A stretch of DNA of 64,000 bases from Silurus meridionalis (Eukaryota; Chordata; Actinopteri; Siluriformes; Siluridae), in NCBI RefSeq assembly GCF_014805685.1, contig NC_060890.1, positions 25,510,500-25,574,499 of the forward strand, given 5' to 3'. The notes beneath the pieces are model-generated. The model did no database searches. It had not been told where the DNA came from and was given only the letters and a program-made list of their open reading frames with translations. Shown here one piece after another: positions 12,734-24,249 of this stretch (its first letter is position 1; each line of letters begins with the position of its first letter). A program made the position numbers and the translations under genes.

Positions 12734-13359
12734 TTTTTTCCATTTAAAATAATGATTTTGCTTTTGGTGATTTCTTTTTTTTTTAATCATGCACAATTTT
12801 ACTTTTGTTTTATTTTATTTTTTGTTTGTTTTGATTAGAAAAAACTTTCATCATTGCAATTTTTTTATTTTATTTTGTTATTATTTTTTTTATATGTTTT
12901 ATTTAACACAATCTTTAAAACATTGTTTAATTGATTGCATTTGGGCGGGTTGTTACAGTTTTATTTTAGAATATATATCCCTGGTTATATAGAAAAAGGA
13001 AATAAATGACAGAAGTAAAATAAAAACGAGAGCAGGTTAGAAGAGGGAAGTGTGAGGCCAGACCGCGGCTGTGGTGCAGAAGGATTGCATTCCTCAGGGG
13101 TCTCTTCAAGAGGAATATCAAACTTCAGTTCCGTGGAGACCTCTTAACCTCGACTGCTCCACCCTCCCACGCATCCACCTCCAGCTCCTCTCTGCAGAAC
13201 CGATCCATCTGCTCTCCATCAGGACACAGAGCAGCCCAGTCATCTCTCCATCAGCCCAGTCCTCTCTCCATCACAGCACAGAGGAGTTTTGTCCTCTCTC
13301 CATAATGACATCACAGAGCTGCTGGATGTAAGACACATGACACTTCACCTTCCACTTGA

Positions 13360-14645
13360 GGATCCCCAAAGGTGCTTAATAGGGTTCAAATCTGGACACA
13401 TACTTGGCCATTCCAACACCTTTATACAGTGGCTGAGAAGTGCAAAACACATTAACAAATCAGAAAACAAAATAACAAATCCGAAAACACAACGACAATT
13501 CAGACAAAGCAGAAAAAGGTAGGTAAAGTTTGTGAATGGAACACCTAACGGTCATTGGACAAGACACCTGCCATTCAAGATATACAGGAAGTACAACAGT
13601 CTGCAGCAGGAGAAAGTTGGAACGTATGTGTACAAACTGATCTTTATGCCATTATATACTGCAGCTTCAACATCACTGCAGATGAATGTCCATCAAAGTA
13701 GCGTTGAATTAATTCCATTTTCTCCTTTCTTGCCAATGTTTACTTCTGTTATTTGAAATAAAAATAGTTTAAAGTAAATGTAGAACTTTACACTTGTACG
13801 AGTTATAATATTTCATATTTCCTGTATATCTTGAATGACAGGTGTCTCGTCCAATGATCGGTAAGTTTCCATTCCCAAACTATACCTACCTTTTCCGCTT
13901 TGTCTGAATTGTCGTTGTGTTTTCGGATTTGTTATCTAGTTTTCTGATTTGTTAATGTGTTTTGCACTTGTCGGCCACCGTATCTTCACCTTCAGCTTCC
14001 TCAGCAGGGCAGTTGTCAACTTGGAGGTGTGTTTGGGTTTGGTATAATGTTGTAAAACTGCCCTTGGGCCCAGTTTCTGAAAAGAGAACATCATGACCTG
14101 CTTCAGAATGTCACAGTGCATGTTGGAATCCATGTTTCCCTCAATAAACTGCAGCTCCACCGTACCAGCAGCACTCATGCAGCCCCAGACCATGATGCTG
14201 CCACCACCATGCTTCACTGTAGGTAACAATTTTCTTGGTTCTCATGCTGGAAAACAAGAGCCAAACAAAGTTATCTAAGTCCCATCAGACATGGTTCCAG
14301 TAATCATGCTCTTGGACAGGTCGTCTTCAGCAGGCTTTCTTGTTATCTAGATTCAGAAGAGGATTCCTTCTTGGAGAACGGCCATGCAAATGGACTTGTT
14401 GCAGTGTACGGCGTACGGTCCGAGCCTTGAACATCCAGTGGTCAGTATGAGAGAATTGTACTCAAAGCACCAAATTTAACTGCTCTAATGTCTGTATGTT
14501 GAGTTCTTTTGAGAGGACAGTAAATCTGTACTGCTACACAAACTACATTGATTGAAATATATCCAAGTTTTATTTCATTATTGTGCCTTGAGAACATATA
14601 ATAAAATGGTTTCTGAAATTTGAGAGGTGTTATCCTCTCACTTTT
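13360..14645 (-). mobile_element. Tc1 transposon relic, interrupted by another element
   Basis: The minus strand reads as a fish Tc1 transposase: KHGGGSIMVWGCMSAAGTVE near 14190, LGPRAVLQHYTKPKHTSK near 14040 (second catalytic Asp decayed from QQDNDPKHT) and the pieces after it near 13990 and 13420. The amino-terminal part and 5' untranslated end reach about 14640. The coding sequence is split by a 554-bp inverted-repeat element. Indels and lost catalytic residues mark it as dead. Confidence 0.82.
13427..13980. mobile_element. 554-bp non-autonomous element with ~165-bp terminal inverted repeats
   Basis: The left end (CAGTGGCTGAGAAGTGCAAA) and the inverted right end (CGGTGGCCGACAAGTGCAAA) stay alignable for about 165 bp, through AACACATTAACAAATC and CATTCAAGATATACAGGAA. 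Flanking TA dinucleotides (13425-13426 and 13981-13982) look like a target duplication, suggesting a Tc1/mariner-type mover. The 220-bp core has no frame. It sits inside the Tc1 relic. Confidence 0.8.
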
Positions 14646-14930
14646 GTGGGTTAATTTTGTTGCGATGAATCACGAATTCACTCACGACAATCATGCACTT
14701 AATCGCAATTAAATAAACCTAATCACACATTTGTATCTGTTCTAATTGTACCTTAAATTAATACTTTTCTAGTTTTTAATACGTTTTAATACATGTTCAT
14801 GAACAAATATTGACGCTTTATGCAAATATATGTTTATTGTTAATAAAAACCGAACTCAACATAGAGCATGAAGACTAAATATTCTTGTAAATGTTTTAAA
14901 GTAATTGTAGTGTTTTAAATGAGGTAAACC
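14640..14930. repeat. dispersed repeat, copy 1
   Basis: It contains CACTTAATCGCAATTAAATA and, near 14860, AGAGCATGAAGACTAAATATTCTTGTA-like sequence. The latter phrase recurs near 60285-60320 in a second copy (60220-60400), also next to runs of TTATTATT. The class is unknown. Confidence 0.45.
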
Positions 14931-15119
14931 ATCAGGACACCAGACGGAACCTTTGCTATGTTTCCACACGGAAGGTTTTCATTGCCGGATGTCTGCGTTA
15001 TGGTGGATTTTGGTGCTTTGAAGGTTTTTTGTAACTTTTTTTTAATATATATCTGAGTAAAGAACTGACATCATGAATAAATGTGTGTTGCATTGATTTA
15101 TGGGGGTTATTTTGACAAC

Positions 15120-15181
15120 CCATCCCCCCAACCACCCACCCACCCACCCATCCACCCATCCATCCATCCATCCATCCATCC

Positions 15182-15230
<49 letters not shown>

Positions 15231-15265
15231 CCTATCTAAATATATATATATATATATATATATTT
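15120..15265 (+). repeat. compound microsatellite (CCCA, ATCC, TATC, AT)
   Basis: Four simple runs succeed one another without a gap: CCAC/CCCA, CATC (to 15182), TATC (15183-15232) and AT (15240-15263). Confidence 0.95.
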
Positions 15266-15460
15266 CACTTTGCCTAAGTGAGCCTAATGAGCTTTGGCCC
15301 AGAGAAGGCAGCAGCTTTTCTGGATCATGTTCACATATGGTTTATCCTTTGCATGATTTACCCTGAATTTGTGGATGACGTGGAAAACTGGGTTCACAGC
15401 CAATAATTCTGGAGGAGTTAATGAGCCCATGCAGTGATTTTCATTACAGAATCATTACTG

Positions 15461-15965
15461 TCATATTGATTTTCGGCTTTCTCCCTGGTGCAGAGAGATT
15501 TCTCCAGATTCTTTAAAACTATTGATATCATGTACTGTAAATGATGAGATATTTAAAGTCTTTGCAATTTGATGTTGAACAATTATGATATTGTCCCAAA
15601 TTTGTAGACACAGTCTTTCACAGATTGGTAAAGCTCCGCCCATCTTTATGTCTGAGAGACTCTGTGTCTCTAAGATACACTATTTATACCCAATCATTTT
15701 ACTGTCCTGCTTTCAAGTGAACATTGCAAAATGTTTCTCCAACTGTTTTATTTTAATACATTTTTTCCCAGACTTTTACCACAACCCAATTTTTTGAGAC
15801 GTGTTGCAGCCATTAAATAAAAAAATGACCTTTTTCTTCCCTTAAAAATTGTATTTTTTCAGTTTAAACATTTTATATGTAAATAATATATGGATTTGCA
15901 AATCATTGCATTCTTTTTTACACAGTCTTCCAACCTTTTTGGAACACTGTGGTTGTGTATATACA
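15461..15965 (-). mobile_element. Tc1-type element end with transposase helix-turn-helix
   Basis: The minus-strand frame near 15620-15470 reads IAKTLNISSFTVHDI and SFKESGEISLHQGESRKS, a Tc1-like DNA-binding helix-turn-helix. The outer end near 15950 carries GTTCCAAAAAGGTTGGAA and TGCAATGATTTGCAAATC, shared with the element at 61989-62597. The rest of the transposase is missing. Confidence 0.55.
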
Positions 15966-16569
15966 GTACACACAGAGTCCTGTATACAGAGAAGCAGTTG
16001 TTTGATTTCGAACATGGCGGTGTTCTGGGCCAGAGCTCAGTCAGGTTCCTCAGAAAGCTTCTGTACTAAAACTATTTAAAGCTGTGAGCTCCAGCTGAGT
16101 TGCCAGATGTGTAATTATGAACTTGCCATGTAAGAGTGGTAGTTTTACTTGTGTCTTATTTGACGCAGGCCATCCGTTACCTGACTCGCGTCTGTTCTCG
16201 TACAGGTTGATTAAGTTGCTATTCGAGAAGTCCATGATGAAATGCTGTGCTCTCAGGACCTGCTTACATCACAGAAAGAAAAATAAACCCAGGTAGAATG
16301 AAGCCGGGTTTGGTTCAGGACAGAAAAGTGAGAAAGATTGTAAAAGTGCGCTGGACTTTTCAGCCGTGACGCTCCGTCTCTGTGATCAGTGAAGAAAAGA
16401 AAAGAAGTATTCCAGCGATCTTTCTCAGAGATCTGTCCTGTCTTCTATCAGAGAGACGCTGAGGGAAAGCGGCACTAGAAAAGAGGAGGTTTCCTAGAAA
16501 ACAAAAGAACTCCTTTGGCTTGTACTCCTAATTGTTCACGAGACAGACATACACACAGAGATACAAAAG

Positions 16570-16820
16570 GTAGACATGTAAGTATGAAAAGATTGAGACA
16601 GGAAGATAAAAAAAAACAGAAAGAAAGAAAAAAGACAAGACAGAACAGAAACTAAATTGAGAAAGGGGGAGTGAGGAAAGAGACATGCAGGATAAAGAAA
16701 GAGAGATGGAGGCATTGATGAGAGAGCCAGGCAACGAAAATGAAGGAACAGAGAAAGATAAGGAGAGACAGGTATGGAGGAGTGAGAGAGAAGTAGCAAA
16801 ACAGAGAGATAAGGATAACG

Positions 16821-16857
<37 letters not shown>

Positions 16858-16926
16858 TAGTAATAGAGAAAGAGAGATGGAGGTGAGAGAAAGAGAGAGA
16901 GAGATAGTAATAGAGATAAAGAGATG

Positions 16927-16970
<44 letters not shown>

Positions 16971-17114
16971 TAATAGAGATAAAGAGATGGAGGAGGAGAG
17001 AGGAGAGAGAGTAATAGAGATAGAGAGATGGAGGAGGAGGGAGAGAGAGAGAGAGAGATAGATAGTAATAGAGATAAAGAGATGGAGGAGGGGGAGAGAG
17101 AGATAGATAGTAAT

Positions 17115-17145
<31 letters not shown>

Positions 17146-17222
17146 AGAGATGGAGGAGAAAGAGAGAGGAAGAGAGAGATGGAGGAGAGAGAGATCGATA
17201 GTAATAGAGATAAAGAGATGGA

Positions 17223-17253
<31 letters not shown>

Positions 17254-17300
17254 TGGAGAAAGATGGAAGGGAGAGAGAGAGAGAGAGAGAGAGAGAGTTT
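16570..17300 (+). repeat. long GA-rich purine tract
   Basis: About 730 bp of nearly pure purine on the plus strand. It mixes (GA)n with recurring blocks GATAGTAATAGAGATAAAGA and GAGATGGAGGAG, repeated about every 60-100 bp between 16850 and 17225. Long open frames in it on both strands are low-complexity artefacts. The 3' end of an L1-Tx1 LINE joins it at 17300. Confidence 0.9.
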
Positions 17301-17302
17301 AG

Positions 17303-18074
17303 TTTAGTTCTCCTTCTGTAACAGAGCACAAATCATTCTCCAACACCACACACATTTAAACACATCCACACTGATACTTCTGTCAAAATGAGAATCTATT
17401 AAAACTCATGATTTTATCAGCCTTGTTCACATTCTTGTGTTCTCACAGTCAGTGTTCTGTGTGATCTGGTTTTTACGGATCAGGTATTTCACCATCTTCA
17501 CTTGACCGAGGATAAAGTTAACCAGTTGGCACCTGAACCTGTGTTTCCTAACGTATTTAAAACCAAAAATAAAACACTGAACTGTAAAATCAACATAAAA
17601 AAACCTTAAAATGCTCCGTAAAAACACACAGAGTGACTGCAAACTGGAGCAGTGAATAAAAGCATGAAAAACTGTTTCTCTCTGTGAACAAAAAGGACAG
17701 TCAGGTGTCACATCATGGTTTAAAACAGAAATAAAAGAGTTCACAGAGATAATACCATGTAAAATCCTCCACTGGAGGTCACAGCTCTTTTTGGTAACGG
17801 TGGTTTGTACAGTGTCTCCACTCTGGTTTAATATCAGCATTAAAACCCAAAACACTTCTCCATGGGGGTCCACCTTCCCACTCAGCTTCTTCTTATTCAG
17901 AACCTTAACACACGCCCTGTAGAGCAGCTTCCACGACACTGACCCAAAGCCCATCTCCACTTCACCCCGGCACTCCAGGAGGTGGCGCTCACAACCATCG
18001 AGGTCAGGAGCGATGTTCAGCTGGGGAAATGGTTCATCCTCTGCAGGACCAGCCTCAGTGTGCTGATAGTCCAT
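17303..18074 (-). mobile_element. L1-Tx1 clade LINE, 3' end of ORF2
   Basis: The minus frame encodes the ORF2 C-terminus typical of fish Tx1 elements: FGSVSWKLLYRACVKVLNKK, then KKSCDLQWRILHGIISVNSF, then the zinc-finger segment CPFCSQRETVFHAFIHC and FIFGFKYVRKHRFRC. A stop at 17429-17427 is secondary: the same frame goes on as TRLIKS, stop, VLIDSHFDRSISVDVFKCVW and ends at a TAA near 17303, where the family's ORF2 ends. It is 5'-truncated. The 3' end joins the TC tract directly. Confidence 0.85.
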
Positions 18075-18289
18075 CAGATGAACAGGGCTTCTCCTAGTCC
18101 AGTTTAGCCGAGCAGGGCCTTTCTGGGCCCGGTTCGGCCGAGCAGGGTTTCTCTGGGGTGGTTATGTCCTTAGTGGACCTCTGGTCTACAGTCTGAGCTT
18201 GGGGCTCACGCTCCCTAGGCCCTAGTGCAGCAGCAGTAACGAAGCTGCAGGTAAAATATATCGCTGTGCTCATTTCCAGGAAGTAGGAA

Positions 18290-18700
18290 TTTCCAGTTTT
18301 CTTCATTCTTCCAAATCAAGAGGTGCAAAGTTACAACCTTATGATTACATCATTCATTTTAATAGAATAAAAGAAATAAGTGACGGAGACGGAAACAGGA
18401 AGTGCAGTGTGTTAAAGTGAAGGTTTCGACTGATTGAGTGTGTGTGTGAAACCTGTGTGAAAGGGATGGCGATCTAAAAACAGCAATGGAGAAAAATGTT
18501 GCAGACAGAGAGGACGAGGGGGACACACTGGTGTGTATTATGAAATAGGAATTCCTAGTTATTTTGTGTGAAATTTACAGCCTTTCGATACAAGTGAAAA
18601 AGACACAGGAAACAGGAAACGCAGTGTGTTCTAGTGAACATTCAGACTGATTGTGTGTTAGACTTGTATAAGATGTTGGAGGGTTCAAGGCGGTGCTTTG
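18290..18700. repeat. diverged direct duplication
   Basis: Two stretches about 230 bp apart share GGAAACAGGAA, CGCAGTGTGTT (CTGCAGTGTGTT-like) and a following ACTGATTGxGTGTG phrase: 18385-18470 and 18600-18690. No frame is present. The function is unknown. Confidence 0.45.
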
Positions 18701-19660
18701 GCTCCTGCTTCACCCTGGAAGCTCATCAAGCTCCGAGAAGGAGAAACAGACACACTGACCGCTGTCCCAATTGTCCCTGAACGTCTGCATCACATCTGAA
18801 TTAGTCATCAATGTCCCCGTACACACAAAAACAGGATTTCTCAACCACTTAATTGGGGACTGGTCTGGCTGGAGAAGTCGAAAGCACAAAGTGCTCCGTA
18901 TTTCATGTCCTGCTGGAGGAGAAGTCGCTTCATCATCGATACCATTCTCCAGTCAGTAAGTGAACAAACAGAGAGACACGTTAACTAAAGGGATCCGATT
19001 CATTATTTCTCTGTGCGTGGCTGCTTTTCTGTTAATTACACCGTGTGTGTGTGTGTGTGTGTGTGTGTGAATAAAAAAACACAAATATGTAGATGCTAAA
19101 TGCAAAGGCATTTATCTTACAGCAAAGAAAAACGTGTAATGAAAGAAGCATGAACATGAAACCACAGTGAGGATGAAGACTGAAGATCGTTTCTGATTGA
19201 ACACTGACCAGAATATAGAAAAACACTAAATGGACACCTGAGCAGAAGATTGCTTTGTGCTTCTTCTTGATCCACATCGAGTTTCCTGCATAACCTTGTT
19301 TTTACACCAACCAGCGCTGAGTTTCCTGAACGCTCTGCAGAACAGGAGATTTATTCTTATGTTCCAGCTTCGATTTGAAATAGCGATACTCGGGAACATT
19401 GAGAAAATGACCGAAAACATCTAAAATCATTTACATGATTTCTTGGGAACTGAATCGGAGGCCATTAGCTGCTGAGGAAGAAGTTTCCACACGAATAGGA
19501 GCTATGAGGTTACTGTGGAAGGTTCCACACAAGACCTGTGACTACAATTGTCATAAGCAATGGAGCCATCTTTAGTGGTAACCTCAACAATGATGGAACT
19601 GCAATGAATGGAGATCTGGTGTTGAGAACATTCCCTTTTGAGTCGAGGTTTCTTCCTCAT
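18700..19660. other. intergenic, no gene seen
   Basis: Only a GT microsatellite (19043-19069) was recognised. Small open frames have no recognisable domain. Confidence 0.55.
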
Positions 19661-19668
19661 GATGTCCA

Positions 19669-20115
19669 AGGGGCGTTCAAGTCAAACTGGGTCTGTGTTT
19701 ATAAAAGAAAAGGACAAATTTCAAGGAGTGGGGAAGGAATTTATTTTTTACTATATTCCCCTGCTACATTTATAAACTCATCCTTGGACGGCCTGCTTCA
19801 CTTCGTCATCAGGGAACAACTACAGGATCGTCAATGACGGCCATCTTTAAAACGTTTACACCCTTAAAATGTCCTACAGTGTCTGAACATCTCATCACCG
19901 TACAGCGCTTTAATTCTTCAGTAGACACCTGTGGGCTTTACACCTTAGTTCAGAACTTCATCACCACACTCTGTTCCATGCACTTACACCATTGTCGGCC
20001 ATCTTGATTACCGGCCAATCAGTAAAAGGACACGCTAGCCAGAGTAGTACTGCCACGCTAGCACCTATTTTTATACCGGTTACTTTCAAAGTCCCAGTTT
20101 GACTTGAACGCCCCT
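19669..20115. mobile_element. short inverted-repeat element
   Basis: AGGGGCGTTCAAGTCAAACT at 19669 is repeated inverted at 20091-20115. The repeat arms are about 23-25 bp and the element about 447 bp. The inside has no transposase, so it is non-autonomous. No clear target duplication was seen. The open frame starting at 19538 only partly overlaps it and has no recognisable domain. Confidence 0.6.
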
Positions 20116-20132
20116 CGGATATTCACAATCCA

Positions 20133-20138
20133 TTTATT
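20133..20138 (-). promoter_or_regulatory. candidate polyadenylation signal for mpp7
   Basis: AATAAA on the minus strand, about 800 nt downstream of the mpp7 stop codon. It lies just outside the inverted-repeat element at 19669-20115, so it is not part of that element. The stretch between stop and signal (20139-20938) has no open frame or recognised repeat and is the likely 3'UTR. Other AATAAA copies further down cannot be excluded without transcript data. Confidence 0.3.
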
Positions 20139-20938
20139 TCTGCGAAGCTGCGTTGGGACAATTAAAAAGGCTGTACACAGAAAACTGACTTGAATAAAGC
20201 AAAAGACAACAACTGAGCCAGTTCCGCGGTTTAATGGCGTATAGACTACGTACCCGTGATCAAATCGGAAGAGTTTCTCCTCCTGTAAAAGTCTCGAAAG
20301 GAAGAGAAAGGAAGACTGAAAGCAGGATTACGTTATATGGTATAAATATAAACCCATCACCCGCTTGCAGAAGCTCAGCTCTAGAAAAGTCGTCTTTTTT
20401 GCTTATAAAACCCCTGAAAATTATTCAAAATATATTACTTTTCTAGTTAAATATAAAATAAAAACGTTGGAAGAGCTTCAGGGTTGTTAAAAAAAAAAAA
20501 AATTATCCAAAATGCAGAAAAAAAAAACAGAATCCCTTCGGTGTTTATAAATTAACGTTAAAACGGGACGCTGCCCGATGCGACCGCTCGCCCCGCTGTG
20601 AAGTAAACCCACGCTTCCACAGCTGTCTCGCGTGTTTAACGACATTTGGAGTGTAATTACCGTGCTGACCAAGTACACACACAAACAAATCTAAAATTCC
20701 TTCTTTTAGTGTCACAGTAGCCTATAAAAGCGTCCGAGAGCTGGTTAAAATCCCCGCAAACCCCCCCGTTACACACAACCCTCCCCGTCACCACGTTTAG
20801 GCTAAATGATCTCGGAAAATAAATCTCGTCTAACTTCGGAAAACAACAACAACAACAACAAAAAAAACGTCCTCCACTTCGTCCTCGGTCTCTTCATGTT
20901 TAAACGTAGCGTCCCGTCTTTGCGTCCAAGACGTTCCC
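20139..20938 (-). other. probable 3' untranslated region of mpp7
   Basis: The 800 bases between the stop codon and the first good downstream AATAAA hold no gene and no recognised transposon. They include short A/T homopolymers near 20490-20525, a CAA run near 20845 and a CpG-bearing stretch at 20555-20640. The assignment rests only on position. Confidence 0.4.
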
Positions 20939-21118
20939 TCACGATTGCGTCCAGCTGACCGGAACCCAGTGCATCTCTGTTTCCACCTTCTTCAGAGCCT
21001 GGCTGAGCTCGCCGAATGCTCGCGCCAGCTCGTCGTTCACGATCACCAGGTCGAAGAGATGACCGTACTGATCCTCCATCTGCTGAGCGCTCGTGATCGT
21101 CTCCTGGAAATCTTCGTC
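20939..21118 (-). CDS. mpp7: mpp7 last coding exon: C-terminal GK-like domain and stop
   Basis: The 180-bp exon begins after TTTTTCAG in phase 0 and encodes [40 protein letters not shown] and [19 protein letters not shown], then TGA at 20941-20939. The WVPVSW ending is the conserved MAGUK C-terminus. No coding sequence follows, so this is the natural end of the protein. The 5' intron (21119-26440) contains a SINE and several tandem arrays. Confidence 0.96.
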   Translation of the reverse strand, partial: DEDFQETITSAQQMEDQYGHLFDLVIVNDELARAFGELSQALKKVETEMHWVPVSWTQS

Positions 21119-21436
21119 CTGAAAAACAAACGGAAAAAAACCCAAAAACGTTTCAACTTCCTGTTTCACGGTTACTGATCACCTCATATGCCCCACTCCA
21201 AGAATCTGTAGGACAGAGAAATCTACGCTTCTTTTAGTTTATTGAAGCGCGATGAAGAAATGCGTGTTTGCAGCTGCTATTACACAATAAACAGGAACTA
21301 ACGTGTGTCTTTTGAAAACCTTTACAACAAAATTAAATGCTAGTGTTTTTTAACATATACAATTATTGTTCTTGAGATTCTATAACATTAAAAACATTCT
21401 GAGTTTTTTTTCTAGAGAATGGAAAATTGAAGACTA

Positions 21437-21620
21437 AGGGGAGGTGGTAGCTCAGTGGTTAAGGCATTGGGCTTTGGATCAGAAGATCACAGGTTCAAAT
21501 CCCACCACCAGCAAGCTGCCACTGCTGGGCCCTTGAGCAAAGCCCTAAAACCCTCCCCTGCTCAGTTGTAAGTCGCTCTGGATAAGGGCGTCTACCAAAT
21601 TTCGCAAATGTAAATGTAAG
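21437..21620 (+). repeat. tRNA-derived SINE, best-preserved copy
   Basis: This gives the clearest pol III promoter: box A-like GGTAGCTCAGTGGTTAAGG, box B-like GGTTCAAATCCC 38 bases later, then CTGCTGGGCCCTTGAGCAAA and the 3' part AGTCGCTCTGGATAAGGGCG ending in TAAATGTAA. It lies in the last mpp7 intron. It is a SINE rather than a tRNA gene because the 3' half continues into the SINE body and no acceptor stem pairs. Confidence 0.85.
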
Positions 21621-21716
21621 ATAAAGAGGCCATGACACCAACACATATAACGCATTAGTGACTTATCTGAAAAAGTCTAGAACCAGTAGACTTGAAAAGA
21701 AAAAAATCAAATATGC

Positions 21717-21915
21717 GAGGACCCAAAGAGTCTAGTACCAGGAGACGCGGGGGTCTAGTACCAGGAGACGCGAGGGTCTAGTACCAGTAGACACGAGAGA
21801 CTAGTACCAGAAGACACGAGAGTTTAGTACCAGGAGACATGAGTCCAGTACCAGCAGATGTGAGAAATTCCAGTAGCAGCAGACCTGAGAAAGTCTAGTA
21901 CCAGCAGAATGGAGA
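21717..21915 (+). repeat. ~22-bp minisatellite, about nine worn copies
   Basis: The unit approximates GTCTAGTACCAGGAGACGCG plus two or three bases. Copies drift toward the 3' side (GTCCAGTACCAGCAGATGTG, GTCTAGTACCAGCAGAATGG). It lies in the last mpp7 intron, just after a SINE. Confidence 0.85.
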
Positions 21916-21999
21916 CAAAAAGACTGAAACCGTCAGATAAATTATTCATTTTCCTACAATATAAAACCCAGTATGTTTTATTCAAATGTAATCCTTTAA

Positions 22000-23150
22000 T
22001 CTAATCTGGTCTCAGGCCCTGCAGACCTTCACGTCCTCGCCGAACCTGTCAGGATCCAAACTGTTCATGAACTCCTTCGGAACGACCCATAAAAAAACCT
22101 GCTCAATAAAAGACGCTTAAAAGGCAGAAAGTGCAGTATGTCGTTGTGGCGGATATGAGAATAAACGCTGCTGGAAAATGATGAGGCTCCTCACACTTTC
22201 AACAGGCGACGCACTGAATCCGAATGCATAACGGATCAAGAAACCACGTTACACGATTAACGACCCAGACGCGTAAAAAAATAGCGTACTCCTTAAACCC
22301 TGAGCCTATACAAACATACAGCCGGGGACGATTTTTTTACGTCTTATTCCATCTCCTGGTTGATCCGAGGTGAACTTCTTAAGAGCAGCTGTCGGTCTCC
22401 ATCTTGTTCTCGCTCTCTGGTCTCGTGGTTCTTGTGTGACCAGGTTTTAGTGCTAGTCCTCGAGAACATGGCAGGGTTTGAGCGGCTTTACCGATTTAGC
22501 ACAGGATTTTTATTTTGATTTTTTTACTAGCCGAGGAGCCACAGATGAGTAAGAGATACGAGGTCCTGCCAAATGCATAAAGAGAGAAATAGAGAGCGAT
22601 TTCAGACAAACAGGAGTTTGCCTAGCGGAGTATCAGGAAAAAACACAAAAAAACGTTAAACGGCTGTAAACTAAACCAATGGTGTGTGGCCAGGCCTGGA
22701 CTGCAAACAGCTTTCATTCCTCTCCACTCAGCACCAGATCTCCACTCTCACATCCCTCTCTTTTTATATGAAAAGCAAATGATTAGTTTCATCCCCCTTT
22801 TTTTTTTCTCCCACAAAAACCCAATTTGCTTCCCATTTTTTTCATTGCCAGTTTCAGCCCAGTTATCGTCGTATGAAGGCCGCAGGACAAACTTCAGTCC
22901 GTTGTTTAAGAATCTCGAGGATTTTACAACCTGAGATGGAGGATTACACAAATCAAAGCATTTTTCACTTCTACACCTCATCAATCAATCAGAGTAGAGA
23001 AAAAAAAGAAGCTGTAGCTTCTTTTAATGTTGTATATCTCACCACACTGCACACTAAATCATCTCAGCAAGTGACATTCAGCACAAAGACATTATTTCTT
23101 CACATGTCCTATTCAGATATCTGGAGTCTGAGCGCTGGGTCGGATATGAT
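22000..23150. other. mpp7 last intron, no exon or repeat recognised
   Basis: Balanced composition with several A-rich and T-rich short runs. Small frames (22686, 22748, 22873) show no domain. Confidence 0.55.
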
Positions 23151-23154
23151 ACAG

Positions 23155-23275
23155 TGCACCTGAAGCAGAAAGGGTTAAGGGCCTTGCTCAAGGGCCCAAC
23201 AGTGGTACCTTGGTGGTGCAGGGGCTTGAACCCCTGACCTTCCGACCCTGAGCTTTAACATAATTACCATAAACT
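23155..23275 (-). repeat. tRNA-derived SINE fragment
   Basis: The phrase GGGCCTTGCTCAAGGGCCCA, the inverted box B (GGGGCTTGAACCCCTGACC) and an eroded box A show the same SINE on the minus strand. Confidence 0.7.
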
Positions 23276-23349
23276 CAATATACAATTCTTCCACCGAATA
23301 ATACAATATATACAATAAACAATAATATAAAAATTATATTATATAATTA

Positions 23350-24125
23350 AATTCTATCTATCCATCCATCCATCCATCCATTAATCCATCCATCCATCCA
23401 TCAATCAATCAATCAATCAATCCATCCATCCATCAATTAATCCATCCATCCATCCATTAATCCATCCATCTATCCATTAATCCATCCATCAATTAATCAA
23501 TCAATCGATTCATTAATCCATCCATCCATCCATCCATCCATCCATCCATCCATCCATCCATCAATTAATCCATCCATTAATCAATCAATCCATCCATCCG
23601 TCCATCCATCCATCCATCCCATCAATTAATCCATCCATCCATTACTCCATCCATCCATCCATCCATCCATTAATCCATCCATCCACCCATCCATCAATCC
23701 ATCCATCCATCCATCCATCAATTAATCCATCCATTAATCAATCCATCCATCCATCCATCCATTCATCCATCCATCCATCCATCCATTAATCCATCCATCA
23801 ATCAATCAATCAATCAATCCATCCATTAATCCATCCATCCATCCATTAATCCATCCATCAATTAATCAATCAATCGATCCATTAATCCATCCATCCATCC
23901 ATCCATCAATCCATCCATCCATCAATTAATCAATCAATCCATCCATCCATCCGTCCATCCATCCATCAATTAATCCATCCATTACTCCATCCATCCATTC
24001 ATCCATCCATCCATCCATCCATCCATCCATCAATTAATCCATCCATTAATCAATCAATCCATCCATCCATCCATCAATTAATCCATCCATCAATTAATCC
24101 ATCCATTAATCCATCCATCCATCAG
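23350..24125 (+). repeat. 775-bp ATCC/ATCA/ATTA tetranucleotide array
   Basis: Almost every base belongs to an ATCC, ATCA or ATTA tetramer. Blocks such as ATCAATTAATCCATCCATTA recur, showing higher-order copying of interrupted units. A tail of similar but broken units reaches about 24250. Confidence 0.95.
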
Positions 24126-24249
24126 CACCCAATTCTTCAATTTATCTATCTAAGTATTGACACCTTTCCGTCCGTCCATCAAAGTATTGGCACCCAGTTT
24201 ATCCATCTATATATCCATCTATCCATCCATCTATTCATCTATCCATAAA

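Noticed and set aside
16652..17329. 225-codon minus-strand Ser/Leu frame
   Set aside because: Translation of a GA/TC tract. Also seen at 30594-31115 for the same reason.
19538..19837. 99-codon plus-strand frame as a gene
   Set aside because: It runs into the inverted-repeat element at 19669 and shows no recognisable motif.
21437..21620. tRNA gene
   Set aside because: Box A and box B are present, but there is no complete cloverleaf and the sequence continues into a SINE body repeated about 20 times in the window.
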